Assembly (NCBI RefSeq): GCF_001189245.1
Contig: NZ_LFIQ01000039.1
Location: forward strand, 321,259 to 376,388
DNA length: 55,130 nucleotides
Direction: 5' to 3'
Source: Bradyrhizobium pachyrhizi
GTDB taxonomy: Bacteria; Pseudomonadota; Alphaproteobacteria; Rhizobiales; Xanthobacteraceae
Positions 10,461 to 20,509 of the stretch are shown here, one piece after another. Both the position numbers and the translations under genes were made by a program. The notes beneath the pieces were generated by a model that made no database searches, was not told the DNA's origin, and was given only the letters and a program-made list of their open reading frames with translations. Every line of letters starts with the position of its first letter. Within the stretch, counting starts at the first letter, position 1.

Positions 10461-11315
10461 ATGGCCGAGTCTGCGTCACCCCTTGCATTCGATCTCGCGC
10501 AGCGCCTGCCATCGCCGCGCCTGGCGGGCCTGATCGTCCGGATCACCGGTTATCGCGAGACCGCAACCGGCCGGTTCGCACAACGACAGACCGCGCCGCT
10601 GATCGTCCCGCTGATCATCAGTTTCGGCTCGCCGTTCCTGATCGCGCTGTCGCGCGAGCCCGGCGCGGCCGATCGTCAGCTCAGCTTCGCCGCCGGCCTG
10701 CATGCCGGGCCTGTCTACATCGAGTCCGACGGCCACGCCGCCTGCGTGCAGGTCGATTTCACTCCGCTCGGCGCCTACGGCTTCTTCGGCGCCGCCGTGA
10801 CCGACCTGGTCGGGCGCATGGTCGATATCGACGATGTGCTCGGCCATGATGGCCGTCGTCTGCGCGAGCAACTCGGCGCCGTGACGTGCTGGCAGCGCCG
10901 CTTCGACCTGATCGAGGCGTTCGTGCTGCGCCGCGCCGGCCACATGCCGTCTCCCGAAGTCGCGTTCGCCTATCGAAGACTGGCGCGTTCGGCCGGCACT
11001 ATCAGCATCACAGCATTGGCCGACGAGATCGGCTGGAGCCGCAAGCATCTGGCCGGCCGGTTTCGGTCCGAACTCGGCCTCGCCCCCAAATCGCTGGCGC
11101 GCATGATGCGGTTTCACCGGGCGAGCCGGCTGGCACAAAGCGGCGCAGCGCTCGGCTGGGCGGGGATCGCGGCGGAAAGCGGCTATGCCGACCAGGCCCA
11201 TCTCGCCCGCGAGTTCGTCGAATTCGCAGGCGAACCGCCGACCGCCTGGGCGCGCCGCCAGGCGCTGACCGACCGCCGGCTGGTTCACGCCGGCGATGGG
11301 CTGGCAGACTGGTAA
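10461..11315 (+). CDS. AraC family transcriptional regulator
   Basis: A 284-residue regulator. The N-terminal 170 residues form a sensor region without recognised motif. The C-terminal 100 residues are an AraC-type double helix-turn-helix, including SITALADEIGWSRKHLAGRF and the second-HTH segment IAAESGYADQAHLAREF. I placed the start at the ATG at 10461, since the long upstream frame overlaps pncA. The gene sits 22 bases after pncA and 68 bases before a VOC-family gene, so it may control one or both neighbours. The effector is unknown. Confidence 0.88.
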   Translation: MAESASPLAFDLAQRLPSPRLAGLIVRITGYRETATGRFAQRQTAPLIVPLIISFGSPFLIALSREPGAADRQLSFAAGLHAGPVYIESDGHAACVQVDFTPLGAYGFFGAAVTDLVGRMVDIDDVLGHDGRRLREQLGAVTCWQRRFDLIEAFVLRRAGHMPSPEVAFAYRRLARSAGTISITALADEIGWSRKHLAGRFRSELGLAPKSLARMMRFHRASRLAQSGAALGWAGIAAESGYADQAHLAREFVEFAGEPPTAWARRQALTDRRLVHAGDGLADW

Positions 11316-11383
11316 CAAACCTTCAAGCCAACGCCGCGTTGCCTCGTGCAGGATGGCGCCGTCAGCCAAGGAGGTGAGCGACC

Positions 11384-11809
11384 ATGACGCACGACATCGA
11401 ACCGCCCCGCATCTACCCGACCCTGCGCTGCAAGGACGCCGAGGCGATGACCAATTGGCTCACGACGGTGCTTGGGTTCAGCGAACACGTCGTCTACCGC
11501 GACGGCGGCGTGATCCATCACGCCGAGCTCGCTTACGGTTCCTCGATGCTGATGCTGGGCCAGAGCCGTGACGGCGCATATGGCAGGCTGGTCGGCGACC
11601 TCGACCACCGCCGCACCGACTCGATCTATATCGCCGTCGACGATCCCGACGCGCTGCACGCGAAGGTCAAGGCTGCCGGCGCCAAGATCGAGATGGAACT
11701 GCGAGACACCGACTATGGCAGCCGCGACTTCGCCTGTCGCGATCCGGAAGGCAATCTCTGGAGCTTCGGCACCTATTGGCCGAAGGCACACGAGAAGCCG
11801 CGACCGTGA
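11384..11809 (+). CDS. VOC family (glyoxalase/bleomycin resistance-like) protein
   Basis: A 141-residue protein with the vicinal-oxygen-chelate fold: the N-terminal betaalphabeta unit IYPTLRCKDAEAMTNWLTTV, then DSIYIAVDDPDALHAKV, and the typical C-terminal RDPEGNLWSFGTY. Family members act on glyoxal adducts, aromatic diols or antibiotics; the function here is not assignable. The ribosome site AAGGAGGTGAGCG immediately before the ATG is one of the best in the window. It is downstream of an AraC regulator and converges on grpE. Confidence 0.88.
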   Translation: MTHDIEPPRIYPTLRCKDAEAMTNWLTTVLGFSEHVVYRDGGVIHHAELAYGSSMLMLGQSRDGAYGRLVGDLDHRRTDSIYIAVDDPDALHAKVKAAGAKIEMELRDTDYGSRDFACRDPEGNLWSFGTYWPKAHEKPRP

Positions 11810-11858
11810 GCCCGCGCAATCCGCGAGCTCACAAACGGGCAGCCGGGATCGGGACGGA

Positions 11859-12464
11859 TCAGGCGGTGATGTCGGCGGTCGGGGCGGCCTTGGCGCCGCC
11901 CTTGGAGACGCCGACCAGCGCCGGACGCAGGATGCGCTCGCCGATCATGTAACCGGCCTGCACGACCTGCACCACGGTGCCCGACGGCACCGACGGATCA
12001 GGCACCTCGAACATCGCCTGCTGGAAGTTCGGATCGAACTTCTCGCCGATCGGGTCGAACTTCTTGACGCCGTTCTTCTCCAGCGCGTTGAGCAGCGAAC
12101 GTTCGGTCAGCTCGACGCCTTCGATCAGCGCCTTCAGGCCGGGATCGGCGGCCTCCTTGGTTTCGGCCGGCACCGCGTCGAGCGCGCGCTGCAGGTTGTC
12201 GGCGATATCGAGCACGTCGCGGGCAAAGCCGGTGATGCCGTAAGTCTTGGCATCGGCGACCTCGCGGCGGGTGCGCTGACGGAGGTTCTCCATCTCGGCC
12301 AGCGTGCGCAGCGTCCGGTCCTTCGCCTCGGCGAGTTCCTTGATCAGCGCCTCGGCCGATCCGGCCTCGGGCTCGTCAGGCATGATGTAGGGCTTCGAGA
12401 CCACGGGCTCACCCGTCGGCGCCGAATTCTCGGTGTTGTCATTGGCCCGGTTCGGATCGGTCAT
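11859..12464 (-). CDS. grpE: Nucleotide exchange factor GrpE
   Basis: A 201-residue cochaperone that releases ADP from DnaK. An acidic, disordered N-terminus (residues 1-35) is followed by a long coiled-coil helix (about 40-100, with [17 protein letters not shown]) and the C-terminal beta domain ending [22 protein letters not shown]. The ATG at 12464 was chosen for its AAGG ribosome site; an in-frame start at 12497 would add 11 residues. It lies 165 bases after hrcA on the same strand and is probably in the same heat-shock transcript. Confidence 0.97.
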   Translation of the reverse strand: MTDPNRANDNTENSAPTGEPVVSKPYIMPDEPEAGSAEALIKELAEAKDRTLRTLAEMENLRQRTRREVADAKTYGITGFARDVLDIADNLQRALDAVPAETKEAADPGLKALIEGVELTERSLLNALEKNGVKKFDPIGEKFDPNFQQAMFEVPDPSVPSGTVVQVVQAGYMIGERILRPALVGVSKGGAKAAPTADITA

Positions 12465-12629
12465 GGCTTGCCTTCTCGAAAACTCGCGTCGGTTCAAATC
12501 TTGGGGATTGCTTGCCGGGATATCGTGCTTTGGGCGGCGAAAATCAAGCGCAACATACCGGTCTCGGGAACTGGGATCTCCGGCTTGGGTGAAGAAAACC
12601 CGTCAAATGAAAGCGAAATCGCCCTCCGG

Positions 12630-13718
12630 TCAGCCGCCCAGCATCTTGCTGACGATGCGCGCGGCATAATCGACGGTCGGGATCACCCGCGCATAGTTCA
12701 GCCGCGTCGGTCCGATCACGCCGAGGACGCCCACGATCCGCCCCTGAGCGTCGCCGTAGGGCGCGATGATGGTCGAGGAACCCGACAGCGAGAACAGCTT
12801 GTTCTCCGAGCCGATGAAGATCCGCACGCCCTCGCCGCGTTCGGCGCGGCCGAGCAGATCGATCACGCCGCGCTTGGTTTCGAGATCGTCGAACAGCGAC
12901 TTGATGCGCTCGAGATCGTCGAGCGCGTGCAGATCCTCGAGCAGATTGGCGTGACCGCGCACGATCAGCTGGCGGTCCTCGTTCTCGCCGCCGGACCAGC
13001 TCGCGATGCCCGCCGCGACCACCTTTTGCGTGAGCTGATCGAGCTCGGCGCGGTTTTGCGTCAGTGCCGTCTCGAGCTCGAGCCGCGCTTCGGCCAGCGT
13101 CCGGCCGCGGATCCGCGCATTGAGGAAGTTGGTTGCTTCGGTCAGGGCCGAGGATGGAACACCCGGCGGCAGCGCCAGCACGCGGTTTTCGACCTGGCCG
13201 TCTTCGCCGACCAGCACGACCAGCGCCTTCTCCGGCTCGAGCCGCACGAACTCGATGTGCTTCAGCCGCGCATTCGACTTTTGCGTCAGCACCACCGCCG
13301 CGGCGCGGGTCAGTCCCGACAGGCGCGTCAAGGCTTCGCCAAGCGCGGCCTCGACGGATTGCGCGCGTCCGACGGCAGCAAGCTGGGTCTGGATCGATTG
13401 ACGCTCGGCCTCGGTGAGGTCGCCGACCTGCATCAGCGCATCGACGAAGAAGCGCAGCCCGAGTTCGGTCGGCAACCGGCCGGCGGAGGTGTGCGGCGCA
13501 TAGATCAGGCCGAGCTGCTCGAGATCCGACATCACATTGCGGACCGAGGCCGGCGACAGCGGTAATGCGATCAGGCGCGAAATGTTGCGCGAACCGACCG
13601 GCTCGCCGGTCGCGAGGTAGCTTTCGACGATTTGACGAAAAATGTCGCGCGAACGCTCGTTGAGCTGGGCGAGCCCGGCATGCGGCGCGATCAGGCCAAT
13701 CGGATCGTGGTGAGTCAC
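12630..13718 (-). CDS. hrcA: Heat-inducible transcription repressor HrcA
   Basis: A 362-residue repressor that binds CIRCE operators, normally at groESL. The N-terminal winged helix includes [18 protein letters not shown] and the recognition region [11 protein letters not shown]. The HrcA core follows with [21 protein letters not shown], and the C-terminus ends [12 protein letters not shown]. The start is the GTG at 13718; the frame extends upstream to 13853, but that part lacks family similarity. I see no CIRCE inverted repeat (TTAGCACTC-N9-GAGTGCTAA) in the upstream gap, so it does not obviously autoregulate. Confidence 0.96.
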   Translation of the reverse strand: MTHHDPIGLIAPHAGLAQLNERSRDIFRQIVESYLATGEPVGSRNISRLIALPLSPASVRNVMSDLEQLGLIYAPHTSAGRLPTELGLRFFVDALMQVGDLTEAERQSIQTQLAAVGRAQSVEAALGEALTRLSGLTRAAAVVLTQKSNARLKHIEFVRLEPEKALVVLVGEDGQVENRVLALPPGVPSSALTEATNFLNARIRGRTLAEARLELETALTQNRAELDQLTQKVVAAGIASWSGGENEDRQLIVRGHANLLEDLHALDDLERIKSLFDDLETKRGVIDLLGRAERGEGVRIFIGSENKLFSLSGSSTIIAPYGDAQGRIVGVLGVIGPTRLNYARVIPTVDYAARIVSKMLGG

Positions 13719-13821
13719 ACTCCAGTCCCTCACAATTACTGCATAATTTGTCGATCCGGGAGGCCGATGACAAGCATGCATTCGGCCCCCTCGTACCGGA
13801 CCATACCGGGGCCGAAAACCC

Positions 13822-13850
13822 TTGCCGCTGCCCCTTCCCGCTCCTACAAG
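13822..13850 (+). promoter_or_regulatory. Candidate sigma-70 promoter of rph
   Basis: TTGCCG (13822-13827) and TACAAG (13845-13850) are spaced 17 bases, 39 bases before the rph ATG. Each box matches the -35/-10 consensus only partly. The position in the hrcA-rph divergent gap supports it. Confidence 0.35.
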
Positions 13851-13888
13851 CACGGCCAGCCAATTTTCTCGGATTTCTGGAGGATTTC

Positions 13889-14602
13889 ATGCGGCCAAGC
13901 CGCCGTGCACCCGATGAACTGCGTCCCGTGTCGCTGGAACGCGGCGTCGTCAAATATGCCGAGGGTTCCTGCATGGTGAAGTTCGGCGACACCCATGTGC
14001 TGGTGACCGCCACGCTGGAAGAGCGGTTGCCGCCGTGGCTGAAGGGCCAGGGCCGCGGCTGGGTCACCGCCGAATACGGCATGCTGCCGCGTGCCACCCT
14101 GGAACGCACCCGCCGCGAGGCCTCGGCCGGCAAGCAGGGCGGCCGGACGGTCGAGATCCAGCGGCTGATCGGCCGCTCGCTGCGCGCGGCGGTCGATCTC
14201 GAGGCGCTCGGCGAACGCCAGATCACGGTCGATTGCGACGTCATCCAGGCCGACGGCGGCACCCGCACCGCCTCGATCACCGGTGCCTGGGTGGCGCTGG
14301 CCGACTGCATCAACTGGATGAAGACCCGCAACATGCTGAAGACCAATGTGTTGCGCGACAATGTGGCGGCGATCTCCTGCGGCATCTACCAGGGCACGCC
14401 GGTGCTCGATCTCGACTATGCCGAGGATTCCGAAGCCGACACCGACGCCAATTTCGTCATGACCGGCGACGGCCGGATCATCGAGGTGCAGGGCACCGCC
14501 GAGAAGACGCCTTTCTCGGAAGGCGAATTCCTGGCGCTGATGGCGCTGGCGCGCAAAGGTGTCGCGCGTCTGGTCGACTTGCAAAAGATCGCGGTGGCGT
14601 AG
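13889..14602 (+). CDS. rph: Ribonuclease PH
   Basis: A 237-residue phosphorolytic 3'-5' exoribonuclease that trims tRNA 3' ends. The N-terminus [19 protein letters not shown] is typical, [18 protein letters not shown] near residue 60 is the family signature, and the conserved phosphate-site [11 protein letters not shown] is near 128. The ATG at 13889 has TGGAGGA eight bases upstream; the frame opens earlier at 13748, but that extension is not family-like. It is divergent from hrcA and 11 bases upstream of rdgB, so the two are probably an operon. Confidence 0.97.
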   Translation: MRPSRRAPDELRPVSLERGVVKYAEGSCMVKFGDTHVLVTATLEERLPPWLKGQGRGWVTAEYGMLPRATLERTRREASAGKQGGRTVEIQRLIGRSLRAAVDLEALGERQITVDCDVIQADGGTRTASITGAWVALADCINWMKTRNMLKTNVLRDNVAAISCGIYQGTPVLDLDYAEDSEADTDANFVMTGDGRIIEVQGTAEKTPFSEGEFLALMALARKGVARLVDLQKIAVA

Positions 14603-14613
14603 TCAGATTGGCC

Positions 14614-15249
14614 ATGCACCGCCGAATCACCGGAAGGCTCGTCATCGCCACCCATAATCCCGGCAAGCTTGCCGAGATGCGGGAACTGCTGGCGCCGCAC
14701 GGCGTGGAGGTGGTGTCGGCCGGCGAGCTCGACCTCGCCGAGCCCGAGGAGACCGGCGACAATTTTCGCGCTAACGCGGCGATCAAGGCGATCGCGGCGG
14801 CGAAGGCGACCGGACTGCCCGCCTTCGCCGACGATTCCGGCCTCGTGGTCGACGCGCTCGACGGCGCGCCCGGGATCTACTCGGCGCGCTGGGCCGGCGA
14901 GGGCAAGGACTTCATGGCGGCGATGACGCGGATCGAGCGGCTGCTGCAGGAACGCGGCGCCACCGCACCGGACCGGCGCAAGGCGCACTTCGTGTCGGCG
15001 TTGTGCGTGGCCTGGCCCGACGATCATCTCGAGGAGGTCGAGGCGCGCGTCGATGGAACCCTGGTCTGGCCGCCGCGTGGCAGTGCCGGCTTCGGCTACG
15101 ATCCGGCTTTCCTGCCGGATGGCTACACGCGGACCTTCGGCGAGATGACCAGCATCGAGAAGCACGGCCTGCCGCCGCTCGGGCTCGGCCTGTCGCATCG
15201 CGCCCGCGCCTTCGTGAAGCTCGCGGAGATCTGCCTTGAGCCACGCTGA
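14614..15249 (+). CDS. rdgB: XTP/dITP diphosphatase (RdgB/HAM1)
   Basis: A 211-residue house-cleaning pyrophosphatase that hydrolyses dITP, dXTP and XTP so that deaminated purines are not built into DNA. The substrate loop [11 protein letters not shown] is at residues 12-22, the metal/catalytic segment [22 protein letters not shown] is near 69, and [11 protein letters not shown] is near 163. The gene follows rph by 11 bases. Its last 14 bases overlap the hemW start, which implies translational coupling. Confidence 0.97.
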   Translation: MHRRITGRLVIATHNPGKLAEMRELLAPHGVEVVSAGELDLAEPEETGDNFRANAAIKAIAAAKATGLPAFADDSGLVVDALDGAPGIYSARWAGEGKDFMAAMTRIERLLQERGATAPDRRKAHFVSALCVAWPDDHLEEVEARVDGTLVWPPRGSAGFGYDPAFLPDGYTRTFGEMTSIEKHGLPPLGLGLSHRARAFVKLAEICLEPR

Positions 15250-16393
15250 CCGAGAAGCCTTCGGCGTCTACGTGCACTGGCCGTTCTGCCTGTCGAAATG
15301 CCCGTATTGTGATTTCAACAGCCACGTGCGGCATGCGCCCGTCGACGAGGCGCGTTTCGTGCGCGCGTTCGCCCGCGAGATCGAGACGACCGCCGCGCGC
15401 GTGCCGGGGCGTCAGGTGTCCTCGATCTTCCTCGGCGGCGGCACGCCGTCGCTGATGCAGCCGCAGACCGTCGGTGCCGTGCTCGATGCCATCGCCAAGC
15501 ACTGGACGGTGGCGCGCGATGTCGAGGTCACGCTCGAGGCCAATCCGACCAGCGTCGAGGCGACACGCTTTCGCGGCTATCGCGCAGCCGGCGTCAACCG
15601 CGTCTCGCTCGGCGTGCAGGCGCTCGATGACGCCTCGCTGAAGGCGCTGGGCCGCCTGCACACCGCCCGCGAGGCGCTCGACGCGGTCACGATCGCGCGC
15701 GCTGCGTTCGACCGTTACTCGTTCGATCTGATCTATGCCCGCCCCGACCAGACGCCGCGGATGTGGGCCGATGAACTGAAGCAGGCGATCTCGGAAGCGG
15801 CCGAGCATCTGTCGCTCTACCAGCTCACGATCGAGGAAGGCACGCCGTTCTTCGGACTGCATGCCGCCGGCAAATTGCAGACGCCGGATGAGGCGACCGC
15901 GCGCGCGCTCTACGACGTGACGCAGGAGGTCTGCGCCCGCGAGGGATTGCCGGCCTATGAGATCTCCAATCACGCCCGCGCCGGCGCGGAGTGCAAGCAC
16001 AACCTCGTCTACTGGCGCGGTGAGGAATATGCCGGCATCGGCCCCGGCGCACATGGAAGGCTCGACATCGATGGCGTCAGGCACGCGACCGCAACGGAGC
16101 GGCGCCCCGAGGCGTGGCTGTTGAACGTCGAGGAGCGCGGTCACGGCGTTGTCAGCGATGACAGCCTCAACAGCGAAGAGCGCGCCGACGAGTTTCTGCT
16201 GATGGGGCTGCGGCTCGCCGAGGGCATCGATCCCAAGCGCTATGCGAAGCTCTCCGGCCGCCAGCTCGACCCGCACCGGATCGCGATGCTGCGCGAGGAA
16301 GGCGCGATCGCCGTCGACGCCGACGGGCGGCTCCGCGTGACCAAGTCGGGATTCCCGGTGCTCGACGCGGTCGTTGCGGATCTCGCCGCCTAA
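15236..16393 (+). CDS. hemW: Radical SAM family heme chaperone HemW
   Basis: A 385-residue radical SAM protein. The 4Fe-4S motif [10 protein letters not shown] (CxxxCxxC) is at residues 18-27, the SAM-binding GGGTPS is near 64, and the HemN/HemW C-terminal domain follows. Family studies assign HemW to heme delivery rather than coproporphyrinogen oxidation. Homologues used to be annotated HemN. The start is a TTG inside the 3' end of rdgB, a 14-base overlap. The stop codon is shared with the first bases of a palindromic repeat. Confidence 0.93.
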   Translation: MSHADREAFGVYVHWPFCLSKCPYCDFNSHVRHAPVDEARFVRAFAREIETTAARVPGRQVSSIFLGGGTPSLMQPQTVGAVLDAIAKHWTVARDVEVTLEANPTSVEATRFRGYRAAGVNRVSLGVQALDDASLKALGRLHTAREALDAVTIARAAFDRYSFDLIYARPDQTPRMWADELKQAISEAAEHLSLYQLTIEEGTPFFGLHAAGKLQTPDEATARALYDVTQEVCAREGLPAYEISNHARAGAECKHNLVYWRGEEYAGIGPGAHGRLDIDGVRHATATERRPEAWLLNVEERGHGVVSDDSLNSEERADEFLLMGLRLAEGIDPKRYAKLSGRQLDPHRIAMLREEGAIAVDADGRLRVTKSGFPVLDAVVADLAA

Positions 16394-16495
16394 AGCGCGA
16401 TGAGATTAGGTTGAATCGTCGTCGCGCTTTAGCTCCTTGTTTGAGCATGATCTTTTCGGAAAACCGCTTCGCACTTTTCCGGATCATGCTTTAGG
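16392..16495. repeat. Composite palindromic repeat, family A, copy 1
   Basis: Two successive palindromes. The first has arms AAAGCGCGA (16392-16400) and TCGCGCTTT (16422-16430). The second has arms AGCATGATC (16444-16452) and GATCATGCT (16482-16490), with internal TTTTCGGAAAA and TTTTCCGG. Only the second palindrome recurs in this window, at 31730 and 34503. The first A of the element supplies part of the hemW stop codon, so the element abuts the gene exactly. I recall this composite as very common in Bradyrhizobium. Confidence 0.85.
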
Positions 16496-16499
16496 TGCA

Positions 16500-16585
16500 C
16501 GCTGCCAAAATATCGAAAACAACCCCATGCAAAGGAGCCGGCGGGTGCCGGCGCTCGACAAGGCAGCTTGACCGCCCGACGAAAA
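16500..16585. repeat. Possible dispersed repeat next to the family A element
   Basis: The stretch contains AATATCGAAAACAACCCCAT and GCCGG-CGGGT-GCCGGC, then AAAATTAAG up to the lipoprotein stop. I recall near-identical strings as multicopy in Bradyrhizobium, but only one copy is present here. A 14-codon frame from 16527 is probably not a gene. Confidence 0.3.
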
Positions 16586-17800
16586 TTAAGCGCCGAAGCT
16601 CTTCGGCGAGCCTGCGACCGGCGTGCTGCCGCCTGAGGCCACCTTCATGACCGCAAGGCCGCGCTCATTGGTGCCGTCGGAGCGGAAGCGGAACAGACCG
16701 TCGATACCGGCAAAGCCGGACGGATTGGTCAACGTCTCCGGCGCAAAGCGTTGCGCCCCTTGCGTGCGCGCGAGCGCCGCCATCAGCGCCACGGCATCAT
16801 AGGCAAGCGTCGCGGTGCGTACCGGCTCGCCGCCATATTTGCTGCGGTAGCGGCCGGCGAAGCTGCGGAAGCCGGACGGATCGGGCGCGGCATAGAGGCC
16901 GCCCTGCAAGACGGGGCTCGCGAACACCCGCGGATTGTCCCACAGCCCGGTGCCGAGCAGCTGGATGTTGCGCAGGTTGGCGCCGGCTGCGGTCAAGGCA
17001 TCGGCGGTCGCGACGACCGAATCACCATCGTCGGCGATCAGCAGCGCATCGGCCTGGCCGAGCGCCTGCGCCACGGTTCGCGCCGGCGTCGCGCGATCGG
17101 CGCCATATTTCTCGAATGCGACGACGCGGCCGTTCTTGCGGCCGACCGCCTGCTTGAACGCGGCCTCGACCACGTTGCCATAGGCATTGTCCGGCACCAT
17201 CGCGGCGAACGAGCGCTTTCCGATCCCCGCCGAGTAGTCGACGATGCGGTTGATATCGGACTCCGGCAGGAAGCTCAGCAGATAGACGCCGCGCCCGGCC
17301 ACGCTCGAATCGGTGGAGAATGCGATCACCGAGGTTCCGCGCGGCCGCGTCAGTTGCGCGACGGCCGGCACCGAGCCTGCGAACAGCGGTCCCAGAATGA
17401 TCTCGGCGCCTTCGGACAGTGCCTGCTGGGCACCCTGCGATGCGCCCTGCGGGCTGCCGCCATCGTCCTTGATCAGGAGCTGGATGTTCGGGTTCTGAAA
17501 TTCCGCCAGCGCCATTTCGGCCGCGTTCCGCATCGACTGGGCGGCAAGCCCGGCATTGCCGGAAGCCGACAGCGGCAGGATCAGCCCGATCTTGACCTGC
17601 CCGGTGCCGACCGCCTGCGGTTGCTGCTGCGGTCCGGCGGGACCGCCTTCCTGGTTGCCGCCGAACGGAGTGGAAAACTGGCTCAAGCTCTGCTGCACGC
17701 CGGAACACGCCGTCAGCAACGGCGCGCCCACGATGAGGCCGAGCGCGGTCCGCCGGGTGGTGCCCGACGGCGGGGACTTGCGGTGATGCGGGCCTTCCAT
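16586..17800 (-). CDS. Lipoprotein of the periplasmic binding / penicillin-binding protein activator (LpoA-like) family
   Basis: A 404-residue periplasmic-binding-fold lipoprotein. The N-terminus RRTALGLIVGAPLLTAC carries a lipobox with Cys near residue 32, followed by a Gly/Gln/Pro-rich linker (about 50-65). The type I binding fold starts at VKIGLILPLSASGNAGLAAQ. Family members are annotated penicillin-binding protein activators or leucine-binding-like. A stand-alone ligand-binding role is equally possible, because no transporter genes are adjacent. It is divergent from rsmI, a neighbourhood widespread in proteobacteria (lpoA-rsmI-yraN), which favours the cell-wall role. Confidence 0.85.
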   Translation of the reverse strand: MEGPHHRKSPPSGTTRRTALGLIVGAPLLTACSGVQQSLSQFSTPFGGNQEGGPAGPQQQPQAVGTGQVKIGLILPLSASGNAGLAAQSMRNAAEMALAEFQNPNIQLLIKDDGGSPQGASQGAQQALSEGAEIILGPLFAGSVPAVAQLTRPRGTSVIAFSTDSSVAGRGVYLLSFLPESDINRIVDYSAGIGKRSFAAMVPDNAYGNVVEAAFKQAVGRKNGRVVAFEKYGADRATPARTVAQALGQADALLIADDGDSVVATADALTAAGANLRNIQLLGTGLWDNPRVFASPVLQGGLYAAPDPSGFRSFAGRYRSKYGGEPVRTATLAYDAVALMAALARTQGAQRFAPETLTNPSGFAGIDGLFRFRSDGTNERGLAVMKVASGGSTPVAGSPKSFGA

Positions 17801-18020
17801 CGTCTCTCTTCTCTTGGCCGACCGTGATCAGCCAGGACTCCATCCAGCTCTGATGAGGCGGGTGGATTCAGGCATATTCTCGGCGAATAGTTAACTAAAA
17901 CAAAAGGATTATGGCCCCGCGGCGCCCTTGCCGCGGCCTCCATTTCCCCCGTCAGGCAGCGTTCCGTCACCGCCGTTTGCGGATGTGGCGCAAGCGCTGC
18001 CATCCCTCTAGATTGGCATT

Positions 18021-18974
18021 ATGCGCGCAAAAGCCAGTTCCCTCCACAGTTCGGATGCCACGACAGGCGCTGCGGCCAGAACCTTTTCGATCGGCGGCCA
18101 GCAATTGGCCGCGCCGAGGGCCGCACCCGGGCTCCATCTGGTCGCGACCCCGATCGGAAATCTTGCCGACATCACCCTGCGCGCGCTGGAAACGCTGGCC
18201 GGTGTCGACGTCATCGCGTGCGAGGACACGAGGATCACCCGCCGGCTGACCGAGCGTTATGCGATCGCCGCCGAGCTCGCGCTCTACCACGAGCACAATG
18301 CGGCCCAGGCCCGCCCCAAGATCCTGGAGCGCCTGGCGCAGGGCGCCGCGATCGCGCTGGTCTCGGACGCGGGCACGCCGCTGATCTCCGATCCCGGCTT
18401 CAAGCTGGTGCGCGACGTCTGCGCCGCCGGGCACGCCGTCATCGCGGTGCCGGGGCCATCATCGGTGCTGACGGCGCTGTCGGTCGCTGCATTGCCGACC
18501 GACCGGTTTTTCTTCGAGGGATTTTTGCCCGCGAAGGAGCACGCGCGTCGCGCCCGGCTCAACGAGCTGGCGAGGATCGATTCGACGCTCGTGATGTTCG
18601 AATCAGGCAATCGCGTACAGGACACGCTGCGCGATCTCGCTGCGATCATGGCCGGTCGCGATGCCGCGATCTGCCGCGAGCTGACCAAGCTGCACGAGGA
18701 GATCACGCGCGCGCCGGTCGCCGAGCTGGCGGCAAGCGCGGACGCGCTCGAAACACGCGGCGAGTTCGTGCTTGTCATCGGACCTCCGGCCGATGATGCC
18801 GGGGTGATGGACCAGGATACGCTCGACGATCTGCTGCGGGCGCAGCTCGGCCGCGGCAGCGTCAAGGATGCGGTCGCCCATGCGGTCGAACTGTCGGGCC
18901 GGCCGCGCCGCGAGGTCTATGCCCGTGCCCTCGAGCTTGCGAAGACCATCGGGGACGGCAATGGCGAAGACTGA
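18021..18974 (+). CDS. rsmI: 16S rRNA (cytidine1402-2'-O)-methyltransferase
   Basis: A 317-residue SAM methyltransferase of the tetrapyrrole-methylase fold that methylates the ribose of C1402 in the decoding centre. Motifs in order: [18 protein letters not shown] (near residue 41), CEDTR (near 68), [14 protein letters not shown] (near 113), and the proline loop [11 protein letters not shown] (near 144). An N-terminal extension of about 35 residues precedes the domain, so the true start could be slightly later. yraN overlaps its last 14 bases. Confidence 0.96.
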   Translation: MRAKASSLHSSDATTGAAARTFSIGGQQLAAPRAAPGLHLVATPIGNLADITLRALETLAGVDVIACEDTRITRRLTERYAIAAELALYHEHNAAQARPKILERLAQGAAIALVSDAGTPLISDPGFKLVRDVCAAGHAVIAVPGPSSVLTALSVAALPTDRFFFEGFLPAKEHARRARLNELARIDSTLVMFESGNRVQDTLRDLAAIMAGRDAAICRELTKLHEEITRAPVAELAASADALETRGEFVLVIGPPADDAGVMDQDTLDDLLRAQLGRGSVKDAVAHAVELSGRPRREVYARALELAKTIGDGNGED

Positions 18975-19344
18975 CAGCGCCTCGCCCGGGCGCGTCGCGG
19001 CGTTCCGGACCGGCATCTCGGCGGAGAGCCGCGCCGCAGCCCTTCTGATCGCCAAGGGCTATCGCATCCTTGCACGACGCTTCCGTACCCCCTTTGGGGA
19101 GATCGACCTGGTGGTGCGCCGGCGCAATTTGCTGGCCTTCGTCGAGGTCAAGGCCCGTGCCAGCCTCGACGACGCCGCCTATGCGGTGACGCCGCGCCAG
19201 CAGCTGCGCATCATCAATGCCGCCCAGGCCTGGCTGATGGCGCATCCCGAACATGCCGAATTTGAGCTCAGATTCGACGCCGTGCTGATTGCGCCGAAGA
19301 GCCTGCCGCGCCATCTGTTAGCGGCATTCGATGCCAGCCCTTAA
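18961..19344 (+). CDS. yraN: UPF0102 (YraN) family nuclease-like protein
   Basis: A 127-residue small protein with the restriction-endonuclease-like core: [30 protein letters not shown], then [12 protein letters not shown], giving the E...D...ExK pattern of PD-(D/E)XK nucleases. The function is unproven. The ATG at 18961 lies inside the 3' end of rsmI (14-base overlap), so the two are translationally coupled, as in many proteobacteria. It is 30 bases upstream of gshB. Confidence 0.92.
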   Translation: MAKTDSASPGRVAAFRTGISAESRAAALLIAKGYRILARRFRTPFGEIDLVVRRRNLLAFVEVKARASLDDAAYAVTPRQQLRIINAAQAWLMAHPEHAEFELRFDAVLIAPKSLPRHLLAAFDASP

Positions 19345-19374
19345 CGTTATCCTCAGACCTCGCGGAACATGCCT

Positions 19375-20322
19375 ATGAAATTGAAGATCGCCGTCCAGAT
19401 GGATCCCATCGCGCGCATCAATATTCGCGGCGATTCGACCTTTGCGCTGCTGCTCGAGGCGCAGAAACGCGGCCACGGCATTTCCTACTACACGCCCGAC
19501 AAGCTGTCGCTGCGCGGCGAGGAGCTGGTAGCGCCGGTGCAGCCTCTCACCGTGCGCGACGAGGTCGGCAGTCACTTCACGCTGGGCGAGCCGAAGCGTG
19601 AGGCGCTCAACGGCTTCGACGTCGTACTGCTGCGTCAGGATCCGCCGTTCGACCTCGCCTACATCACCTCGACCCATTTCCTCGAGCGCATCCATCCAAA
19701 GACCTTAGTCGTCAACGACCCGGCCAGCGTGCGCAACGCGCCGGAAAAGCTGTTCGTGATGAATTTCCCGCAGCTGATGCCGCCGACCCTGATCTCGCGC
19801 GATCTCGACGAGATCAACGCATTCCGCGACCAGCATGGCGCCGTCGTCATGAAGCCGTTGCACGGCCATGGCGGCGCCGCCGTCTTCCGCGTGATGCCGC
19901 AGGACATGAACTTCGGCTCGCTGTTCGACATGTTCTCCGTCACCTTCAAGGAGCCCTGGGTGATCCAGCGCTTCCTCCCCGAGGTGAAGCATGGCGACAA
20001 GCGCATCATCCTGGTCGACGGCGAGTTCGCCGGCGCCGTCAACCGCGTGCCGGCGGCGGACGATCTGCGCTCCAACATGGTCCGTGGCGGCGCAGCCGCG
20101 GCGACCGAGCTCTCCGATCGCGAGCGCGAGATCTGCGCCACGCTCGGACCTGCGCTGCGCGAACGCGGCCTGCTGTTTGTCGGCATCGACGTGATCGACG
20201 GCAACCTCACCGAGATCAACGTCACCTCGCCGACCGGCATCCGCGCAATCCAGCGGCTCAATGGCCCCGACGTCGCGGCGATGATCTGGGATACCATCGA
20301 GAAGAAGCGCGCCGCCAGATAA
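19375..20322 (+). CDS. gshB: Glutathione synthetase
   Basis: A 315-residue ATP-grasp ligase that joins gamma-glutamylcysteine and glycine to make glutathione. The N-terminus [17 protein letters not shown], the [13 protein letters not shown] segment near residue 84, the ATP-grasp [13 protein letters not shown] near 160 and the C-terminal [11 protein letters not shown] near 280 are all present. An ATG at 19369 is two codons upstream; I prefer 19375 because its ribosome site spacing (GCGGA, 8 bases) is better. It lies 30 bases after yraN. Confidence 0.97.
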   Translation: MKLKIAVQMDPIARINIRGDSTFALLLEAQKRGHGISYYTPDKLSLRGEELVAPVQPLTVRDEVGSHFTLGEPKREALNGFDVVLLRQDPPFDLAYITSTHFLERIHPKTLVVNDPASVRNAPEKLFVMNFPQLMPPTLISRDLDEINAFRDQHGAVVMKPLHGHGGAAVFRVMPQDMNFGSLFDMFSVTFKEPWVIQRFLPEVKHGDKRIILVDGEFAGAVNRVPAADDLRSNMVRGGAAAATELSDREREICATLGPALRERGLLFVGIDVIDGNLTEINVTSPTGIRAIQRLNGPDVAAMIWDTIEKKRAAR

Positions 20323-20509
20323 CCCTCCCTTGTGCGCCGCACGGCCGGCTGAAATCCAGTCGGCGTTCGACCACGCATGCGTTCTCCTTATTCTTCTTGC
20401 CAGCTTGCGCGGGCGAGGGCAGCATCCTCTTGCCTGCGTCAGGTCAAGCAGCGGGTCAACGCGCGGGCAACAACGCGAAAATATCATAAAAATTGTGGAG
20501 GAAGACGTT

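Noticed and set aside
8624..10546. Open frame of 640 codons on the minus strand opposite the exported protein and pncA
   Set aside because: Shadow of two plus-strand genes, one with all catalytic residues of PncA.
11568..13565. Open frame of 665 codons on the plus strand opposite grpE and hrcA
   Set aside because: It covers two well-defined genes on the other strand and has repetitive Arg/Leu/Gln composition typical of shadow frames.
13719..13888. Search for a CIRCE operator upstream of hrcA
   Set aside because: No TTAGCACTC-N9-GAGTGCTAA or close variant is visible, so I do not claim HrcA autoregulation here.
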